Assembly (NCBI GenBank): GCA_030844895.1 | Contig: CM061226.1 | Coordinates: forward strand, 118,654,574-118,718,573 | Length of the DNA stretch: 64,000 nt | Reading direction: 5' to 3' | From: Ambrosia x helenae | Lineage: Eukaryota > Streptophyta > Magnoliopsida > Asterales > Asteraceae | Part shown: in pieces, positions 24,112 to 35,025 of the stretch | Layout: the number at the start of each line of letters is the position of its first letter | How positions within the stretch are numbered: the stretch's first letter is position 1 | Notes under the pieces: generated by a model | The model's input: the letters and a program-made list of their open reading frames with translations, nothing else | The model's database searches: none | What the model was told of the DNA's origin: nothing | Made by a program: the position numbers and the translations under genes

Positions 24112-24286
24112 CGGCAAGGTTTCTTTTTTTTTTCTTTTTTTTTTTGATAGAGCAGTAAGGATGGGAGGGGAGTAGTGGGCCTGGTTTGTGGGCTTCTGTA
24201 TGGGGTTTGGGCTCAGATTTATAAGGGTTTGGGCTGGGATGGTTTGGGTAAACAATCACAATTCAAATTATCTAGTAGATGTTAAA

Positions 24287-24334
<48 letters not shown>

Positions 24335-24935
24335 AATCTTTGTTTATAAATATATATATATATATATAAATAATGATAAAATTAGTCGTTTAAATCCAAA
24401 TTATTGGTAACGTATCATTATTAAATGCGTAATGTTACAGTCTCCCCTACTTTTAGGAACTTCGTCCCGAAGTTAAGAGAAACACTAGATTTACAATTGG
24501 CTAACTACCGAAAACCTTGATAAAATTTCACACTACCTTAACGTACCTGTAAATTCATGATTACGTTCCGGACCGTAATTACCAATTTACCTTACATTAG
24601 GGTTTTGCGTCCTTTTATGACTTTACCGATTGTTAAGCAGGTCTGATAGTCTCCGCCAGTCGTTCAGGTGGTAGGGCCTCTCCCGACTGTTGGAATGACA
24701 TGATGACCTCTACCAGTCGTTAAGCTGGTTGTTTGGTAGTTAACTAATTGTTGTACAAGCAAGTATGATTATAGATGTAGCAATTAGTTCACATTCAGAC
24801 AAACATGCACACAGATGTTATGATAATACTTGAATTTATTATTTGAATCAAAAGTGCAATACATGGAATTAAAGAGAAAGTAGTCATTATTCCAAATGGT
24901 AGGGCTATCTGTTAAGTAGCTGGGGGGTCTTGATC

Positions 24936-26099
24936 TCAGTTCAATTTAGGGCATCGGTTACGGAAGTGATTTGGGTCTCCACATTCATAGCATTGACCAT
25001 AGTTGTATTGATTAAGGTTAGCAGCTTGAGCAGGGTTGGTGGGTTGGTTGGCATTTGGATTTGGGGTCTCACGACAAGTGTTGACCAGATGGCCATACCT
25101 TCCACAATTGGTGCACAAGCGACACGCTGAAGCAGTGGGATGATGTCGGTTGCACGTATTACATAAAGGATGGTTTCCTGTATAAGGTTTCTTCTTAGAA
25201 GCTTGTGGAGTGAGGCTTGCATCAGGATCCCTGGTCTTACGTTTCTGGTTCTCAGTGGTTATTGCGGCTACAATACTTGTTTTATTGCCTTTTCGAACTA
25301 AGGTTCCGTTCTTTACGTGATTATCAGTTAAGGTAGCTGCTAAACGTTTGGCTTCCTCCAAGGTGGCAGGATTCCTTCCCCACACCGTATCCTGGATTTG
25401 CATGGGCAGACCACCGATGTACTTCTCGATGGCTACCGACAGGGGAGTGACTTTGTGGGGTAACAATAAGCTAAGCTCGTGAAAGCGGGTGTTGTAGGCA
25501 AGGTTTTCCCCACTATCTTGAGCTAAGGTGTGGAACTCATCTTCAAGCTTCTTAACTTCATTGCGAGGACAAAACTCTTCCTTCATGACCTCCTTGACTT
25601 GGTCCCATGTCATAGCAAGAGCAACTTCGGTCCCACGAGTACGCTTTTCTTCATTCCACCAAGTGAGTGCTCGTTTATGGAGTACACTCATGGCGTACCG
25701 AACCTTGAAGTTGTCGGGGCACTCACTGTTGATGAAGGTATTCTCAATACCCTCAAACCATTGGAGGAGTCCTGTAGCTCCTTCTTCACCACTAAACTTT
25801 GGAGGGTTACAAGAGTTGAAATGCTTAAGGGTGCAGGCTTGGGGTCCATTTCCATTGCCATTGCCGTTCCCGTTCCCGTTGTTGTGACCATTCCCGTTGC
25901 CGTTCATTTGGATGACCTGAGCGAGTAAATTGGGAACCAGAGTTGCGATTTGCTGCGCCATTTGTTGAGAAATGATCGCAGCCAATTGAGCATCGATACC
26001 ATTGTTGTTGTGGTTAGGAACTTGGTCATGGTTATGGTTGTCACCACCTTCTTCGTGGTTTTCACCATTGCTGTTGCGAGTGCTGCGACGTGGAGGCAT
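24936..26099 (-). CDS. Gag polyprotein of TR-GAG unit 1 (387 residues)
   Basis: The start is the MPPRRSTRN Met just downstream of the leader; a Met six codons earlier lies in sequence not typical of gag. An Asn/His-rich N-terminus is followed by a short QIATLVPNLLAQ helix and an (NG)n run, then a retrotransposon gag domain (about residues 95-200; FSGEEGATGLLQWFEGIE, LTWWNEEKRTRG, the EEFCPRNE motif). Two CCHC zinc knuckles close the protein (CTNCGRYGHLVNTC and CYECGDPNHFRNRC). The gag assembles virus-like particles and binds element RNA. The frame ends right after the second knuckle through a TGA; the sister copy at 41924 has an Arg codon there and runs eight codons further. No pol frame follows. 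Confidence 0.9.
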   Translation of the reverse strand: MPPRRSTRNSNGENHEEGGDNHNHDQVPNHNNNGIDAQLAAIISQQMAQQIATLVPNLLAQVIQMNGNGNGHNNGNGNGNGNGNGPQACTLKHFNSCNPPKFSGEEGATGLLQWFEGIENTFINSECPDNFKVRYAMSVLHKRALTWWNEEKRTRGTEVALAMTWDQVKEVMKEEFCPRNEVKKLEDEFHTLAQDSGENLAYNTRFHELSLLLPHKVTPLSVAIEKYIGGLPMQIQDTVWGRNPATLEEAKRLAATLTDNHVKNGTLVRKGNKTSIVAAITTENQKRKTRDPDASLTPQASKKKPYTGNHPLCNTCNRHHPTASACRLCTNCGRYGHLVNTCRETPNPNANQPTNPAQAANLNQYNYGQCYECGDPNHFRNRCPKLN

Positions 26100-26608
26100 G
26101 ATCTGTAATAGACACAATGAAATTAATGAGATTATATAAGGAATGTAATCATTTATTCATTAATTAAAACGAATAAACGAAAACGTTGACTTATCAAAGA
26201 TTCTAAATTCTAATAACATATGAAGACGTGCTTTAGCCTATAAGTGAACACTCATCCCGAGAATTCCCAGGTAGGCATCCGGGTCCCTCGTCTGATTGGG
26301 ATATATGCGCAATGCCAGCCTAGACAGAAGACTCAGAATACAGGCGTTCACCCTTCCAGATTGCACGTGTTCGTTATTAAAATCCAGAACTTCGACGAGA
26401 TCTCAAGGTGGTTCAGGTTAAACCTGAGGATTTTGCCTTATTAGTCTAAGAGTGATTCTAGTGATGTAGAGCATCTTCTTGTAAGGATGATAGTAGGGAT
26501 AAGAAGTAGGAGGAAGATAGAGATTAACAAGTGAAGAAGCAAGTACTGGTTAAATCCTATGGTTATAGACTAGATTATTTTTCTAATAACCTAATTCCCT
26601 ATAACCAT

Positions 26609-26621
26609 GGCTCTGATACCA
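26609..26621 (-). other. Primer-binding site, tRNA-iMet (TR-GAG unit 1)
   Basis: Minus strand TGGTATCAGAGCC, three bases inside LTR copy 2; identical to the site in the LARD-like element. Confidence 0.9.
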
Positions 26622-26624
26622 ATC

Positions 26625-29078
26625 TGTAACACCCCAACCGATGGCGGAAACATCGGGGTACCACGTATTGATGATTGTTCAGTAGCTCATGGAGAATAAT
26701 AAGTTTCATTAATTGATTTAAATAAATTACATACAATTGTTCTACAAGAATTCGTACATCAAATTGAATAAACTATGCACATATCTTCAAGCAATTCTTC
26801 AAGCAAGTAGGACCTGAAACATGTTAAGTTGAAAATGTTTGGGTCAACAAAAGTTGGTGAGAATTACATAGGTTTTTGAGAAATAGTTGATAACAATAGT
26901 TTGTACAACACTCAGGGTTGTATGATGATAGAGTATGATACCGACGTGTAGCAATGCGTCTATGTACAACCAAACCTTGTGTCGACTGATGACTAACTCG
27001 CAAGTTAGTTAAATGTTATTACTGTTATCGATCATCCCTGAGTCTATGCGGGGGATGGGTTTGTCAGACCTATAGCGCTATAATCTAAACAGGCGGCTTG
27101 ATCAATGTTAATGATTGTACTGTGTCTTTTTGTTACAGTCAAGTGATAGAATGAGTAAATGATAGTGTAATTGAATCACAAGTTTCAACAATGTAAGAAT
27201 GAATAAATGATAGTGTATAAAATGTTTAAACATGTTTCACCCCAAAATGTAAAACAGAAAAAGGGGCTATGTAAACTCACCTTGGTAAAATGTTATCCCT
27301 TGAAAAATAGTGTGTTGCCCAAATATGTCAAGTATCACCCTATAAGGTAATAAATATGTCTAAGTCTATCAAGTCTATAGATGTATAAGTTCCTAGGGCT
27401 TCGAATTGGGGATAATTGCTTGTTTGATTAATATGGAAATTGTTTAGTAAATGAGGGAATATTAGTAAATAAATACCCAAAAATCTTTTTATGAAATTTA
27501 AATTTAGGATGATCACAATAACGTGTTTGAAGTACAAAAATAATTTTTATAAAATTATTTTCTTTAAAATAGATTTTTAAATCTATTTATTACAAATTGC
27601 CAAAATTTAACTTTAATTTTCAAAAATACAAAAATTAAAGAATTATTATATTAAAAATCATATTTCTGTTCTAAATATTTAAAAATAAATTGTATAAAAT
27701 TTTGGTGCAAAAATAATAAAAATTGGATTTATTATGATTTAATTACGATTAAAACTAACAAAAATTGATTAAAAATATAAAATAAATGATTTTTCTGAAT
27801 TAAAAATTATTTCAGTAAAGTTTAACATTGTATAAACATGGAATAATTTTTGTAAAATTTAATAAAGTTGTTTTGATATTTTAATGGATTTTTATAAATA
27901 TAATAGTATAAAATTGATTTAATTATTATAAATATTAAATCAATTATTTTTAGAAAACTAAAAATTGTAAATAAATCCTTTAACTCAGATTTGAAAAATA
28001 TAATTTTTTTTAGAATTTATATAAAGGTTTTGATATTAAAAAGGAATTTAGAAGATTTAAATGTAATATATGTATTTTATTGGTTTTGTTTAAAAAAAAC
28101 ATGAAAATGAGTGGAAAAAGGGCGTCCCAAGCAGGAATCGAACCGGGTAGTCATGGTTACAAGCAACAGACACAACCACTTGGCCTAGGCCTGTGGTTGT
28201 GTTTATTCTTGTTTGTTTTAAAATAAATACAGTATGATAAATTGTGATTATCCCCATTTCAAAACTTCGAACCCTAGATCCTACAATCAAACAACCCACG
28301 CATTAAGAACACGATTAATGTTAGGGTTTTTGTTGTTTGATTGCCGACTAACAAAACCCACAAAAATAATTGGACTCACAGTGATGATTCGTGTACGATT
28401 GAGTGGTCAACCCAAAAAGTCAACTGTTTGATCGTATGATGATGCACAGACAGAATTGAGGAAGATTGAGGTTTGAGAAAAGATTGTGAGCGAGTTGTGA
28501 AGGTTCGTAGGTGATCGATTTATAGTGAGGATCAGTGGGTTGGTTAATTGGAAAGTTTGACAATGTATTAAAGTCAAAACGCGTAATATCAATCAATTCA
28601 GTCAATTTGATTGCAATTGTTCGTGTAAATGATGATCATTAGGCCGGCAATCATGGTCCATTCCATCTTAAAAGAAATCACGAGTCATTGTGATTAGATT
28701 TGGTCAACAACAAAAAAAAAAGAAAGAAAAGAAGAAAAAAAAAATAATAATTAAACCATCTGCTGCTGTTGCTGCACGTCGAAGAGAGAAGGGAGAGAAG
28801 CATAAGTGTATTTATATAACACGCGTGGAAAATAAACAATAATCACGTATGGCCCAACTGGTTCGTGCTTGTGTGTGTGTGTGTAGAGACGCCGGTTCGA
28901 GACCCGGCAAGGTTTCTTTTTTTTTTCTTTTTTTTTTGATAGAGCAGTAAGGATGGGAGGGGAGTAGTGGGCCTGGTTTGTGGGCTTCTGTATGGGGTTT
29001 GGGCTCAGATTTATAAGGGTTTGGGCTGGGATGGTTTGGGTAAACAATCACAATTCAAATTATCTAGTAGATGTTAAA

Positions 29079-29111
<33 letters not shown>

Positions 29112-29214
29112 AATCTTTGTTTATAAATATATATATATATATAAATAATGATAAAATTAGTCGTTTAAATCCAAATTATTGGTAACGTATCATTATTAAA
29201 TGCGTAATGTTACA
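26625..29214 (-). repeat. TR-GAG LTR copy 2 (shared middle LTR)
   Basis: Uninterrupted LTR of 2,590 bp, TGTAACACCCCAACCGATGG to AATGTTACA. It serves as 5' LTR for unit 1 and as 3' LTR for unit 2. It differs from copy 1 at a handful of sites (for example GAACCGGG instead of GAACCCGG near 28143) and in microsatellite length. Confidence 0.95.
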
Positions 29215-29680
29215 GTCTCCCCTACTTTTAGGAACTTCGTCCCGAAGTTAAGAGAAACACTAGATTTACAATTGGCTAACTACCGAAAACCTTGATAAAA
29301 TTTCACACTACCTTAACGTACCTGTAAATTCATGATTACGTTCCGGACCGTAATTACCAATTTACCTTACATTAGGGTTTTGCGTCCTTTTATGACTTTA
29401 CCGATTGTTAAGCAGGTCTGATAGTCTCCGCCAGTCGTTCAGGTGGTAGGGCCTCTCCCGACTGTTGGAATGACATGATGACCTCTACCAGTCGTTAAGC
29501 TGGTTGTTTGGTAGTTAACTAATTGTTGTACAAGCAAGTATGATTATAGATGTAGCAATTAGTTCACATTCAGACAAACATGCACACAGATGTTATGATA
29601 ATACTTGAATTTATTATTTGAATCAAAAGTGCAATACATGGAATTAAAGAGAAAGTAGTCATTATTCCAAATGGTAGGGC

Positions 29681-31053
29681 TGTTGGGTGTCGAATCCAGC
29701 AAATAAATAAAAATATTCTACTTAGTATAAGTGAAAGTAGAGTTCGTGTCCTCAGGGATACAGACCAAATGATTATACCAAAAGCGTTTTCGCACAAATA
29801 CTACTATAAAAAAAAGGGGGGGGGGGGTTGGTGTATTTTAAGTTGATGAAAATAAAACTAAAATTAATAAAACAAGTGACACAAAAAAAAAATGTTAATT
29901 AAATTGTGAAATAAATTCAAATATTAAAGCTAATTCCAACACTAAGGCAGTTTCTTAATTTGACCCGGACTTATGATCATTAACAATTATGGTGCAATGA
30001 TCCTTTAATTAAATGGTTTGTATCAATACTAGACGTCACGCCGTTCGGACATCCACTCTATCTAGAGTCTAACCAAACGCCGTTCGTTGATTAGAGCCAA
30101 CCCGCTACTCCAAGCTCACGCCGTTCGGATCTTAGTGTGCGGGTTGCAATGATAGAAGTATCGATTACAATCAAACACTCACGCCGTTCGGAGTGCTCAA
30201 TTATATTATTTAGTTCTATAACAAATTTAAATTCATAGACAAACCTAAACCGTTATTTGTTCCTTTTTATCAATTATATAAAACCGGTTAAAGTGTTATA
30301 AATTGATGAACACTATTAGAATGATTAACAAAGTAGCCAATTTTATCAACCAACTAATATTTTACCTAAAGGTATTAAATCAAGAACCAACCAAACAAAC
30401 CATTCAAAAATCGGATCTCATAAAAGTTTCACATAAATTTTCGAATCAAAATTAAGAAAACATACCAAAGTGCCGGAATTAAAAGGTTCTAGCCGGACAT
30501 GGCGGCTAGTTCAATCAAAGCAAATACGATACTAAACATTAAAAAATAAAAATAAAAATAAAAATACTCTATTGTCTTTAATGCTCAAGAACCATCCAAT
30601 GCCAAAGTGCTCTTTTTTTGATTCCTCTTGTGCACAGCTGCCGCACGAGATATGAATGAATTGATAATTAATTCCCTTTTCCTTGATGCTTTCCCTTTTT
30701 TTTTTTTTTTCGAAAAAATCCTTCCAACAAACTCTCAAAGTTTGTTATCATTATTTTCAATCATATGTTCAATTCAACCCCCTCTAGTTCTTGCCATTCT
30801 ACTTGAGTCTAAACTTCTTTTCAACGTCCAACGAAATTCAAGTAAATTGCGACCTCGCCTCGTCAATGCTCGCCCTTTGCCTCTTTCAACTCTCCACACC
30901 TACAAAATCAACCAAAAACAAACCAAAGTAGATTCCACCCACCAAAATATGCATTTCACGAAAGATGATGCAATATATACAACCTAAATGCATAAAAACG
31001 CTAAACTAGCTACTAAAAAGATGATAAAAATATGCCTAAAAATGCAACTAACA
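29681..31053 (-). repeat. Athila LTR, 3' in element orientation
   Basis: TGTTGGGTGTCG at the left and CAACTAACA at the right. It holds four copies of ACGCCGTTCG within 150 bp (about 30037, 30073, 30119 and 30181), a G-run near 29816 that differs in length from the other LTR, and short A- and T-runs. Confidence 0.95.
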
Positions 31054-31705
31054 AATCTCCCCAAGCTTAAACCTTTCCTTGTCCTCAAGGAAGTCAAGAA
31101 TAAAACTAAGTCGAGGAGCAAACACGAAAACAAACAAAACACATATGCATGCTTGAAATGAAATATTTTTTTTTTCTTTTTGTCCCTTGGCAAAACTTCA
31201 TGCTAAACACATCCAACACATTCCCAAAACATAGACGACTAACATCAAACGGAGTCGAATATAAGCCACAAACCGTAGGAACACATTAATTCACAAGACT
31301 AACAACGATCAATAGATTTACGACCCAACAAGTCTAGATGGTGCCATTTTTAAAAACCATGGGCGTACCTATTCAAGTTTCGTCTCCCTTCAAGAATCTA
31401 ACCATACATAGCATGTACCCCTCACAATAATCACTCAACACTCGGTTATATATATGCAATTTGGAGTGATTCTCTCAAAACCGAACAATAAAAATATCGT
31501 TAACATAAGCTTGTACATTAATCAAATCTACACCTAATTGTTAAAACTTAACATAGATCAAGAGGGCTTTTTGGGTTGGCAAGGGCTAAAGGTAGGAAAA
31601 TTTGGGGAAGTGGCGAAAACAAAAGACAATCCGGTCTAATAAACAAAACTTCTAAACACATAGCACAACTTAGTCTTTTCGACTCAACAAATTATTCTAT
31701 TTTTT

Positions 31706-31737
<32 letters not shown>

Positions 31738-32340
31738 TTTTCACATAACATACTCTTCTGTCTTATTTATATACTTCAATAAAGTCACGATGTAAACACA
31801 AGTTAAACCGGATGTAGAAAACGAATCATGGGTTAAATCAAAAGAAAAGGTCAAGGCTCAAAGGGGCTACTATTGGGAATGCTTCAATTGGGTTACAAAC
31901 AAAATAAGCAAAAATAAAGATGATGAAAAGGGCTCAACATATGGGTAATCCTAATGCCTCTGTCACTTCTATGTCAAATCTCAACCTAAGGTCTCAAAAT
32001 GTATGTAATGCACAAGTTCTAAAACGATGAATCATGTCGGTATACACTCATCAAACGAAACAATGAATATATGTATGGAAATTTAAAGGCTCAAAACTCA
32101 CTGAACGTATGGAATTGGGTTGCCGATACAAGCTATGCATAGCTATCAACTATCTAGTCAACTACACCATCCTAAGTACCCCAAACATTTTATATTTTCT
32201 AAAAATTGACTATGTTGGGCCTACTTTATCCCGCAACTTAAAGAATTTGCGTCCTAAAGCGTGTAAGCCCATACCGACCCGCCTTCAGCTTACGTTTTAC
32301 AATGAATGAGACGTGCCTTTCGTGTGCAATCAGAAAACCT

Positions 32341-32377
<37 letters not shown>

Positions 32378-32520
32378 GCAAAATGGATACTAATAATGCA
32401 TGACTAATAATGCATGAAATATATATACAAACTAATGCACACAAAAGAAATAGAAAATACCTCTCCCCAAGCTTGAATAAAGCAGTGTCCGCAATGCTTA
32501 GAGACGAGGGCGGAAGGCAT
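31054..32520 (-). other. Athila 3' untranslated region and polypurine tract
   Basis: Non-coding stretch between the env-like stop and the 3' LTR. The minus strand just before the LTR reads AAGCTTGGGGAGATT, a polypurine tract for plus-strand priming. T-runs lie at 31700-31740 and 32348-32374. No conserved frame is seen. Confidence 0.75.
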
Positions 32521-33753
32521 CTAATGCGGCGGTGGAGGTGGCTGTGGCCCGAGTCGATCGCGAATAGCAACAATGGCACGACCCATCTCCCGCTGATATG
32601 CATAAACCAGGCGAAGCATTTTCCTCTGATCAGACATCTCGGTGTGGAGATGACCTAATTCACCTCGTATGGCGGCAAGCTCGCTCTCGACAGCGGTGGA
32701 GTGGGTCGTGGTCTCCTGGAGTGAATCTTCGGAAGCTTCACTTGAAACCTCTGGCTCATAAACTCGGAATCGGTCATAAAACACTTCCCAATTAGTCTCG
32801 GATACGGGGTCGGCTAAGGACAACCTGTGATGTTCCTTCTTTGATATAGTAACTGTTTTCTTTGACCCTTTTAACCACCTAACACCATCGCCACTTCTTG
32901 GGAGCTCATATAACTTCATTCTCGCCAACTGAACCATATCTAGATACTGAACACCCTTTAGTTCTTCCAGTGGTGTTGGGAAGTGAATCTTCAGGGATCG
33001 ATGGCGGGCTAATATAGTGATTACCGAGCCACAACAGATCAGTCCCTTTGTCGCCTTCGACACCTGTAACAGTCGAGTGCTCAAGTATTTCCCAAAATTG
33101 GGCTTGGCAGGTTGCGGGTGTATCATGTTCCATAATAAGTAGAGCTCACTTTGTGTAACTAAACCCGTATCTTGCCTGCTATCGATGATGTTTGACAGCA
33201 CACGGTGCGTAACCCGTAGGACAGGATGGATGATCTGCGAGGCCTTGAGCTTGCTACTTGAATAGGATTCATCAGAGGTTATAGCTCTCCAAAATTTTTT
33301 AGGCTTGAAGTCTTCATTAACAGGATCACCAGGGCTAAATGTTCCTTCAGTTGGAGCATCTATCATACCACAAATATCAGCCATAGAGAGCGCATAAGTC
33401 TTCTTAAAAAGTCGGAAATGTATTTTATCTTCTTCAAGAGACAAGGAACTCAAAAACTCCAATGTGACCCTTTCAAAACCGATGCCAAACCATGTTAGAA
33501 GCTTGCCCCATCCTATGTTCTCAAACAGCTTCTTCACTTCTTCATAGACGCCTAAATCCTTTAGTGACTCTTCGTGGGCGAACTTGGTGCTGCATAGTCC
33601 ACGCCTTCTTAACATCTCAAGCTTATCACCTTCTTTGAGTTTGTTAGGCTTCTTGGCACTGCTGGATGCTTGCTCTTGATTTGGCTTTTTCTTTGGCCGC
33701 TTTGCCAATGGTTGTGATGGCGCGGTTGAGCCACGCTTTGCTGATATCCGCAT
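32521..33753 (-). CDS. Athila env-like / ORF-1-family protein (410 residues)
   Basis: A single open frame downstream of gag-pol, in the place where Athila elements carry their third, so-called envelope-like frame. The N-terminus is basic and Ser/Lys-rich (RPKKKP, a likely nuclear signal). The middle (about residues 60-270) resembles the ATHILA ORF-1 family, with aromatic-rich helical segments and no enzymatic motif. The C-terminal 90 residues look helical and end in a His/Pro run. I see no signal peptide and no clear membrane span, so a true envelope function is not supported by this sequence. Its role in the element cycle is unknown. Expression would need splicing or an internal promoter, since it is separated from pol by 1.27 kb. 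Confidence 0.8.
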   Translation of the reverse strand: MRISAKRGSTAPSQPLAKRPKKKPNQEQASSSAKKPNKLKEGDKLEMLRRRGLCSTKFAHEESLKDLGVYEEVKKLFENIGWGKLLTWFGIGFERVTLEFLSSLSLEEDKIHFRLFKKTYALSMADICGMIDAPTEGTFSPGDPVNEDFKPKKFWRAITSDESYSSSKLKASQIIHPVLRVTHRVLSNIIDSRQDTGLVTQSELYLLWNMIHPQPAKPNFGKYLSTRLLQVSKATKGLICCGSVITILARHRSLKIHFPTPLEELKGVQYLDMVQLARMKLYELPRSGDGVRWLKGSKKTVTISKKEHHRLSLADPVSETNWEVFYDRFRVYEPEVSSEASEDSLQETTTHSTAVESELAAIRGELGHLHTEMSDQRKMLRLVYAYQREMGRAIVAIRDRLGPQPPPPPH

Positions 33754-34629
33754 CTCAAAACCTGGTACCTCAAAAACCCATTAGATTCAACAAATATCAA
33801 CATAATCAATTAATTTCAATACCAGTAACAAACTCAAGTTGCCAATCAAAAATATATATATAATAATAATAATTATTATTATTATAATAGAATTCAGCCA
33901 CAAATAAGATAGTTAAAAAAAACAAAATAGCATTGGGGCTGATGATCTGGTTCGAAAAACATCATCTTAAACACAAGATGTGCACTTAGTAAACCCAAAG
34001 TTCTTTACACATTCAAAAGTTATACTCATGTGTTACAGCCAAGTATAATGTTGAACAATGACCCTCTGCTCCGGCTACCGGAGAAATAAAGAAGTTACAC
34101 AGATTCAGGCTTTGAGAGGGAGGGTCGGGTTTTTAGGGAGGTGATTGATTAAGGCGGTTGACGGTGGCTGTGGGGTGGGGATGATGGTTAGCGGCGGACA
34201 GGGGCGGAGTGGTTGGTGAGGCACGGCGGCGGTTAGGGGGCGGACCGGGGGTGGAGCAAGGGTGATTTAGAACGAAGGAAGGAAGAGAGGGAAGAAAGAG
34301 ACATACCTGGCCGGAATAAGGTGGAGCAAGGCGGCGAGGGCTTGGCTGTGGGCTGGTTAGCGGCGGCGGGCGGGTTAGCGGCGTGGTGGTGCTGACAGAA
34401 AGGGCGACGGGTATGGAGAAGAAGAAGTTTAGGATTTGTTTGTTGTTGTGCTGTTAGTTGTTGTGCGGGTTAATGAAGATTGTGTTTGAGATAGAGGTGT
34501 GGAAGAAGATGATGAAATTAGGTGATTTAGGGTTTTATGAAGATGATGATGAGATTGGGATAGAGCAGAGTTTTATCATTATTGTGAATATTATTCTTTT
34601 TGTCAAACATTCTCAAGTTAAGTCAGAAC

Positions 34630-34912
34630 CCTTACCTGGCCAGGTAAAGGGTTGACCCGCCCGGGTCACTTTTGTTGAAGAATTTTGTTTACTTAAGAAC
34701 CAATACCCGCCCGGGTCACTTTTCTGACCTGCCCGGGTCATTCATGCTGGAGGTATTTTGTAATTACATCAGAACCAAGACCCGCCCGGGTCATTCGTGA
34801 CACCCGCCCGGGTAAACAATGTTGAGATTTTTTCTGAATTCAATCAACTTTGACATGGCCGGGTCACTTTGGCAACTTGCCCGGGTCAGACGTGACACCC
34901 GCCCGGGTCTTT
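34630..34912. repeat. CCCGGG palindrome cluster between pol and env-like frame
   Basis: About 280 bp with seven CCCGGG cores, mostly within GACCCGCCCGGGTCA or ACACCCGCCCGGGT, plus GGCCGGGTC and a related CCTGGCCAGG. Spacing is 15-70 bp. A T-run (34912-34932) and an (AAAT)n tract follow. The flank at 34130-34430 is rich in GGCGG words. Confidence 0.85.
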
Positions 34913-35025
34913 TTTTTTTTTTTTTTTTTTTTAACAAAAATAAATAAATAAATAAATACGAAACCACGGGTTGCCTCCCGTGCAGCGCCTTTCTTTCACG
35001 TCTTTAGGCTAGACTTAGACCGGGT

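Larger units (their letters stand above)
21846..24439 (-). repeat. TR-GAG LTR copy 1 (first 14 bp displaced to 14203-14216)
   Basis: It continues the LTR whose first 14 bases lie at 14203-14216; the gap is the nested element plus one TSD copy. It ends AATGTTACA. It holds the minus-strand tRNA-like module at 23341-23408, a plus-strand one at 24057-24111, an (ATT)n tract at about 24289-24332 and a (TA)n block. It is almost identical to copies 2 and 3. Confidence 0.9.

Noticed and set aside
25528..25928. Plus-strand frames of 119 and 132 codons opposite gag
   Set aside because: Antisense shadows of the gag frame; identical shadows occur at 42540-42940.
30628..30987. 119-codon frame in the Athila LTR
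   Set aside because: Present in both LTRs, low complexity, no motif; LTR sequence is not expected to code.
32521..33753. True viral envelope glycoprotein
   Set aside because: No signal peptide, cleavage site or clear membrane span is seen; the frame is called env-like by position and family only.
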